From Miltoncostaea sp963703045 (lineage in GTDB: Bacteria; Actinomycetota; Thermoleophilia; Miltoncostaeales; Miltoncostaeaceae), in the NCBI GenBank assembly GCA_963703045.1, contig OY969782.1, positions 1,116,001 to 1,180,000 of the forward strand: a stretch of DNA of 64,000 nt, read 5' to 3'. Position numbers and translations under genes: made by a program. The first letter of the stretch is position 1; each line of letters opens with the position of its first letter. The notes below the pieces were generated by a model. It worked only from the letters and a program-made list of their open reading frames with translations, was not told the DNA's origin and searched no databases. Below are positions 60,314 through 64,000 of this stretch, piece by piece.

Positions 60314-61413
60314 CGCCGACGCCCCTCGAGCAGCGTCCGTCCGGTCCGGGCCACCATCGGCTCCAGTCGGTGCTGGAGGAGGAACAGCTCCAGGTCGCGC
60401 CGGCAGCGGTCGAGGTCGCCGCCCGAGGCCAGGGCCCGCGAGCCGGCGGCGCGCACGCCCTCGTCGAGGATCGTGCGGCACGCGTCGGCGACGGCGGCGC
60501 GCAGGCTCACCGACGCGGTGCGCAGGTCGCGATCCGGGTCGGCGGCCGCGGCGGCCGCCCACTCCATCCACCGGTCGATCGTTCCGGCGGCGGCGGCGAT
60601 GCGGCCGGCGGCCAGGCCGGCGAGGTCGTCGGGTGCACCTCGAGCCGCGATGGCGTCCAGGGCGGCGGCAACCGCACGGTCGGCGATGCCCGCCCACGCG
60701 GCCGCGGTGCGCAGGGCGTCGCGCGAGAACCAGGGGTCGCGCGCGATCTCGCCCGGACCGCCGAGCAGCGCCACGACCCGGGCGCGCCGGAAGCGCACAC
60801 GGTGGCTCTCGGAGGATCGGAGGCCCGCCGCCCGGTACCACGAGCGGTCGATCTCGACTCCGTCGGTCAGGTCCACGTACGCGAGGCGCGAGTCCCCAGC
60901 CGCGTCCCGCGCGACGACCAGCGCCCTCCCGAGGCCGCCGGCCCCGGAGCAGAAGACCTTGACCCCGTCGAGGCGCAGGTCGCGCGACGGCCCGCTGATG
61001 TACGCGGGCTCGCCCTCCCCGGGCGCGGGATCGGCGCCCCAGACGCCGATGCGTCGCCGTCCGGCGGCGATGGCGGCGAGCTCCGCCGAGCGCAGTGGCT
61101 CCTCGGCGAGCACCCCGATGCGCTCGACGCCGTTGAGGTGGCCGTCGACGATTCGGCCCACCGACCCGTCGGCCCGCGCGACGGCGCGCGCCATGCTCCA
61201 CTCGGCCGCGTGGTCGGGCAGCCCGGCCGCCGCGGAGTGCACGGTCGCCGCGAGGGCGCCCACCTCCTCGAGCAGGCGCAGCGGCTCCTCCGGGAAGGCC
61301 GGGGGCGCCGCATCGCGCTCGGCGGCGCCGGCCGCGATGCGCGCGAGCGTGGCGTCCAGGGCCGCGGGGGCCGGCGCCGGCCGCACGCGGCGCGCCGGGG
61401 CGTCCGAGCTCAT
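60310..61413 (-). CDS. Acyl-CoA dehydrogenase-like protein
   Basis: A 367-residue protein with the acyl-CoA dehydrogenase three-part fold: an N-terminal helical domain (PLRLLEEVGALAATVHSAAA), a middle beta domain (DLRLDGVKVFCSGAGGLGRA) and a C-terminal helical domain (RDLELFLLQHRLEPMV). The usual catalytic Glu region is not obvious, so it may be a hydroxylase- or dehydrogenase-type variant rather than a beta-oxidation enzyme. It is coupled by 4-bp overlaps to the deacetylase and methyltransferase genes. Such proteins recur next to NodS-like methyltransferases and GT2 enzymes. Confidence 0.82.
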   Translation of the reverse strand: MSSDAPARRVRPAPAPAALDATLARIAAGAAERDAAPPAFPEEPLRLLEEVGALAATVHSAAAGLPDHAAEWSMARAVARADGSVGRIVDGHLNGVERIGVLAEEPLRSAELAAIAAGRRRIGVWGADPAPGEGEPAYISGPSRDLRLDGVKVFCSGAGGLGRALVVARDAAGDSRLAYVDLTDGVEIDRSWYRAAGLRSSESHRVRFRRARVVALLGGPGEIARDPWFSRDALRTAAAWAGIADRAVAAALDAIAARGAPDDLAGLAAGRIAAAAGTIDRWMEWAAAAAADPDRDLRTASVSLRAAVADACRTILDEGVRAAGSRALASGGDLDRCRRDLELFLLQHRLEPMVARTGRTLLEGRRR

Positions 61414-62015
61414 GCGACCACCGCGGGGCCGGTCATCGCCTCGAGCGACCAGCCGCGTGCGCGAGCGACACGGCAGAGCGGGTCGAGCAGCCTCAGCGTC
61501 TGCAGGCAGTCGGCCCGCCGGGCGCCGGGCCCGAGACCGTCGTGCATCAGCACGCTCCCCCCGGCCTCCAGGTCGGCCTCGACCGCGGCCAGCATCTGCT
61601 CGGCGCTGTCGCCCCGCCAGTCGTGCGTGTCGGCGGTCCAGCCGACGAGGCGCAGCCCGCGCGCGGCCGCGACCTCCCCCGTCCACCCGGCCTCGTCGCC
61701 CCAGGGGGTGCGCCACAGGGTCGGTGCGATCCCGAGCCCCCCGAGCGCCTCGAGCGCGCGATCGGTGTCGTCCTCCACGGCATGGCGCTCACGGGCGGTG
61801 TGGCGCCGGTGCGTCCAGCAGTGGAGCTCGACCGCGTGGCCGCCGGCGCGGATCGCCCGGACCACCTCGGGAAATGCGAGCGCACGGGGGGCGATCACGA
61901 AGAACGTCGCGTGAGCCCCGAGCCGCGCGAGCTCGCGCAGCACGATCGGCGTCCACGCCGGGTCGGGTCCGTCATCGAAGGTCAGCGCGAGCGGCGCGTC
62001 AGGCAGGCGAGACGT
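61410..62015 (-). CDS. Polysaccharide deacetylase (NodB-like), apparent ACG start
   Basis: A carbohydrate esterase 4 fold of about 201 residues. Motif 1 LALTFDDGPDPAWTPIVL has the catalytic Asp and metal Asp. Motif 2 is ELHCWTHRRHT (HxxxH), motif 3 LWRTPWG, and the later motif SVLMHDG. It is cytosolic in appearance (no signal peptide), so it may deacetylate a soluble sugar intermediate. No canonical start lies in frame. GGAGGG is 5 nt before an ACG at 62015, which overlaps the HAD gene. Confidence 0.82.
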   Translation of the reverse strand, partial: TSRLPDAPLALTFDDGPDPAWTPIVLRELARLGAHATFFVIAPRALAFPEVVRAIRAGGHAVELHCWTHRRHTARERHAVEDDTDRALEALGGLGIAPTLWRTPWGDEAGWTGEVAAARGLRLVGWTADTHDWRGDSAEQMLAAVEADLEAGGSVLMHDGLGPGARRADCLQTLRLLDPLCRVARARGWSLEAMTGPAVVA

Positions 62016-62688
62016 GGCGTCCCTCCGCGCGGAAGGGTGGATCGCCGAGGCGCTCGGTCAGCTCCTCCAGGGAGTCGAACACGGCGGCGGCCCCGGCCGC
62101 AACGAGCTCACCGGCGCCGGTTCCGCCGGTCAGGACGCCGACCGAGACGAGGCCGGCCCGGTTGGCCGCCTCGCAGTCCCAGATCGAGTCGCCGATCATC
62201 ACCGCCGGCCCGCCGCCGGCCATCTCCAGCGCGACCTGGACGAGGTCGGGCTCGGGCTTCGTGGCCTCGACGTCCGCGGACGTCGTCCATCCGTCCACCA
62301 GGTCGCGGCCGCCCACGAGGTCGAGGTAGCGCTCGGCGTCGTCGGCCGGGGCCGAGCTGGCGAGCACCACGGCGCGCATGCGGCGCGACAGGGCCTCGAG
62401 CAGGGCGCGGGCGCCCGGCAGCGCGACCACCTCGTCGATGAGCGCGGCGTAGTGCGCCTTCTCGGCGTCGCGCAGCGAGGGGCCGTGGGCGCGCTCGACC
62501 TCCTCGCCCGCCAGGGCCGTCACGAGCTGGTCGCCTCCCATGCCGATGTGCCGGTGGATGCGGCGCACCTCGACGGTCACGTCGTGGTCGCGCAGGGCCC
62601 GGTACCAGGCCAGCGCGTGCTGGTAGTTCGAATCCACGAGCGTCCCGTCGATGTCGACGATCGCCGCGGTGTGTCCGTCTTCGCTGAT
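61999..62688 (-). CDS. HAD-superfamily phosphatase (phosphoglycolate phosphatase-like), apparent ATC start
   Basis: A HAD hydrolase of about 229 residues: motif I AAIVDIDGTLVDSN (nucleophile Asp), a helical cap (HRHIGMGGDQLVTALAGEEV), motif II VVLASSAPADD, the Lys in EATKPEPDL, and motif III VMIGDSIWDCEAANRAG. In this operon it could remove the phosphate from glucosyl-3-phosphoglycerate; this is inference. There is no ATG, GTG or TTG in frame before the motif. GGGAGG sits 5 nt upstream of ATC at 62688. It is the first gene of the operon. Confidence 0.85.
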   Translation of the reverse strand: MSEDGHTAAIVDIDGTLVDSNYQHALAWYRALRDHDVTVEVRRIHRHIGMGGDQLVTALAGEEVERAHGPSLRDAEKAHYAALIDEVVALPGARALLEALSRRMRAVVLASSAPADDAERYLDLVGGRDLVDGWTTSADVEATKPEPDLVQVALEMAGGGPAVMIGDSIWDCEAANRAGLVSVGVLTGGTGAGELVAAGAAAVFDSLEELTERLGDPPFRAEGRHVSPA

Positions 62689-62749
62689 GCCGGCCTCCCG
62701 TGGTGAGCACCGTTGGTACCCCCGTCGACCGGCGGGAAACGCCCCGCGG

Positions 62750-63634
62750 TCAGGTCGCCGAGACGAGCACCAGGCGGTTCCCCGAGGGGTCGGCGATCGC
62801 CACGCCACCGGCGCCCGGCACGACCGTGCGGCCCGCGTCGGCCAGGCGGCCGGCGACGGCGTCGACGTCGGCGGGGGCGGGGAGCTCGACGTGCACGGCC
62901 TCGAGGCCGCGGGAACCGGCGGGTGGAGGGGCGGCCCCGCGCGTGCCCCAGGTGTTGAGGCCGAGGTGGTGGTGGTACCCCCCGGCCGAGACGAACAGGG
63001 CCCCGGGAAGGCCGCGCACGGTGGGCGCGAACCCGACGAGGCCGGCGTGGAAGGCCTCCGCCTCGTCGATGTCGCGGACCTGTAGGTGGACGTGCCCGAC
63101 CACCGTGCCGGCGGGCATGCCCTCGTCGGCGGCGCCGGCCGGCAGGGCACCCAGGACGCCGTCCATGTCCATCGGGAGCGTGGCCATGCGCAGGTCTCCG
63201 CCGGGTTCGCGCCGCCACTCGCCGCGGGGCCGGTCGCGGTAGATCTCGATGCCGTTGCCCTCGGGATCGTCGAGGTAGACGGCCTCGCTCACGAGGTGGT
63301 CGGCGGCCCCCGTGAAGCGCCGGCCGGCCTCCGCGACGCGATGGATCGCACGGGCGAGGTCGGCGCGCGAGGGCACGAGCAGCGCCGTGTGGAACAGCCC
63401 GGTGGTGCGCGGCGGCCGCGGGGGCGCCCCCGGGTCGCCCCGCAGCTCCACCAGCACGCGCCCGCCCGCGCCGAGGCGCACCAGGTCGCCCGCCCGCTCC
63501 TGCACCTCGAGGCCGAGTGCACGGGCGTAGAAGGTCGTCAGCGCGTCGAGGTCGCTCACGACGAGGCTCACGCGGCCCATGGTCGTTCCGTCGGGGATCG
63601 GCGTCGGACCCCCCCGTCTTGCCTGCGTGCTCAC
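62750..63634 (-). CDS. Two-domain VOC (glyoxalase/extradiol dioxygenase-like) protein
   Basis: A 294-residue protein with two vicinal-oxygen-chelate modules. The first (GRVSLVVSDLDALTTFYARA through GNGIEIYRDRP) and second (VVGHVHLQVRDIDEAEAFHA, FVSAGGYHHHLGLNTW) resemble CatE-type catechol-2,3-dioxygenases. The metal ligands are likely the His in HVHLQV, the His in YHHHLG and a C-terminal Glu. The substrate is unknown. GTG 63634 has GAGGA 6 nt upstream. It is 62 nt upstream of the HAD gene and might share its operon. Confidence 0.87.
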   Translation of the reverse strand: MSTQARRGGPTPIPDGTTMGRVSLVVSDLDALTTFYARALGLEVQERAGDLVRLGAGGRVLVELRGDPGAPPRPPRTTGLFHTALLVPSRADLARAIHRVAEAGRRFTGAADHLVSEAVYLDDPEGNGIEIYRDRPRGEWRREPGGDLRMATLPMDMDGVLGALPAGAADEGMPAGTVVGHVHLQVRDIDEAEAFHAGLVGFAPTVRGLPGALFVSAGGYHHHLGLNTWGTRGAAPPPAGSRGLEAVHVELPAPADVDAVAGRLADAGRTVVPGAGGVAIADPSGNRLVLVSAT

Positions 63635-63701
63635 AGGTTTCCTCGCATATCCGCGGCACGAGCTAGACCATCGGGGGGTCATATTCGCAGACGGGCCCGC
63701 C

Positions 63702-63707
63702 TAGCAT
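63702..63707 (+). promoter_or_regulatory. -10 element TAGCAT, leaderless-type
   Basis: TAGCAT ends 7 nt before the GTG at 63715, without a Shine-Dalgarno. Confidence 0.45.
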
Positions 63708-63714
63708 CCCCCAC

Positions 63715-63936
63715 GTGAACGAGAACCCTCCCGACGAGATCGACCTCATCTCCTTCGCGGAGCCGCCCCTCGATGAGTGGGAGCGCCAGGGTGCGCTCCG
63801 AGAGCTCACTCGAGTGGCGCGCGACCTCGAGCTCGAGGACGCCGACGCCGTCGTCGCGCGACTCGGCCGGCTCACGCACCGGCAGCGCGACGCGGTCGCC
63901 GAGGCGATGGAGCGGATCCTGGAGATGGGCGCCTAG
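63715..63936 (+). CDS. Small acidic hypothetical protein
   Basis: A 73-residue acidic helical protein (DEWERQGALRELTRVARDLE, then RLGRLTHRQRDAVAEAMERI). No family is recognised. It is leaderless by the TAGCAT spacing and divergent from the VOC gene. Nothing further is supported from 63937 to the window end. Confidence 0.55.
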   Translation: MNENPPDEIDLISFAEPPLDEWERQGALRELTRVARDLELEDADAVVARLGRLTHRQRDAVAEAMERILEMGA

Positions 63937-64000
63937 CCCTTGGTCGACGCGCGGGGGCGGCGGTCGCCGGCACGCGGCGCCGATCCCGTTCATCTCCGGG

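Noticed and set aside
60310..61716. Longer acyl-CoA-dehydrogenase start about 100 codons upstream
   Set aside because: The extension is antisense-like Arg/Gly-rich sequence over the deacetylase gene, whereas ATG 61413 overlaps the deacetylase stop in the pattern used by the whole operon.
58526..62329. Open plus-strand frame of 1267 codons
   Set aside because: It lies opposite five recognised genes; its length only reflects the scarcity of stops in high-G+C DNA.

Overview
The window is very G+C-rich chromosomal DNA with dense coding, frequent 4-bp start/stop overlaps, GTG/ATG starts and actinobacterial signatures: a DUF2469 gene, a tandem pair of ArsA-like ATPases, DUF4383, tRNAs without an encoded CCA, and a short RpoD-type sigma factor. 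The protein flavour fits a deep-branching actinobacterium, most likely class Thermoleophilia (Solirubrobacterales-like). That placement is inference; no marker here fixes it. I see no IS element, prophage, CRISPR array or conjugation gene.

Layout. 1-5189 (minus) is a housekeeping operon, folP-folB-folK-DUF2469-coaX-dus-greA-lysS. 5288-7766 (plus) carries an HD-GYP/LuxR regulator and an alpha/beta hydrolase, followed by a non-coding repeat block (7770-8200). 8190-12687 (minus) is tilS-hpt-ftsH headed by a TlpA-like lipoprotein gene. 12749-18438 holds PAP2, DUF4383, GGDEF, argF-rhomboid-DUF2007, FIST and a small coiled-coil DNA-binding-type gene. 18425-28073 has an alcohol dehydrogenase and then a complete hopanoid cassette (ispA-like, hpnH, hpnG, hpnA, shc, hpnC, hpnD, hpnE), which makes FPP, squalene, hopene and adenosylhopane. 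28151-28586 is a second non-coding repeat block related to the first. 28634-38925 contains PAP2, PH-domain, acs, mgsA, CDF transporter, M29 peptidase, tRNA-Leu and ppx/gppA. 38964-45723 contains a DUF6687-like gene, phzF, two tiny genes, two ArsA-like ATPases, thiO, a methyltransferase and an HxlR regulator. 45791-50941 has pilT, a TPR protein, rpoD, small membrane proteins, MOSC and initiator tRNA-Met. 51078-53271 is a sulfur operon (TauE/SafE exporter and a CstB-like persulfide dioxygenase-rhodanese). 53379-58023 carries topoisomerase IB, a ferritin-like protein, an NAD(P)H:FAD reductase and a DJ-1/PfpI protein. 58075-62688 is a five-gene coupled operon (HAD phosphatase, polysaccharide deacetylase, acyl-CoA-dehydrogenase-like, NodS-like methyltransferase, and a GT2 domain fused to glucosyl-3-phosphoglycerate synthase); it is the best candidate for an undescribed pathway.

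Three cross-cutting observations. (1) Many first genes have a TANNNT hexamer 6-11 nt before the start codon and no Shine-Dalgarno, as expected for leaderless mRNAs. (2) At least seven genes (dus, mgsA, the TPR gene, topoisomerase IB, the gene at 56901, the NodS-like methyltransferase, the GT2-GpgS gene) are broken by single-nucleotide indels while the encoded residues stay conserved across the frames. Assembly or sequencing error is more likely than decay. (3) Three genes have a well-placed Shine-Dalgarno but a non-standard codon (ACG, ACG, ATC) where the start should be.
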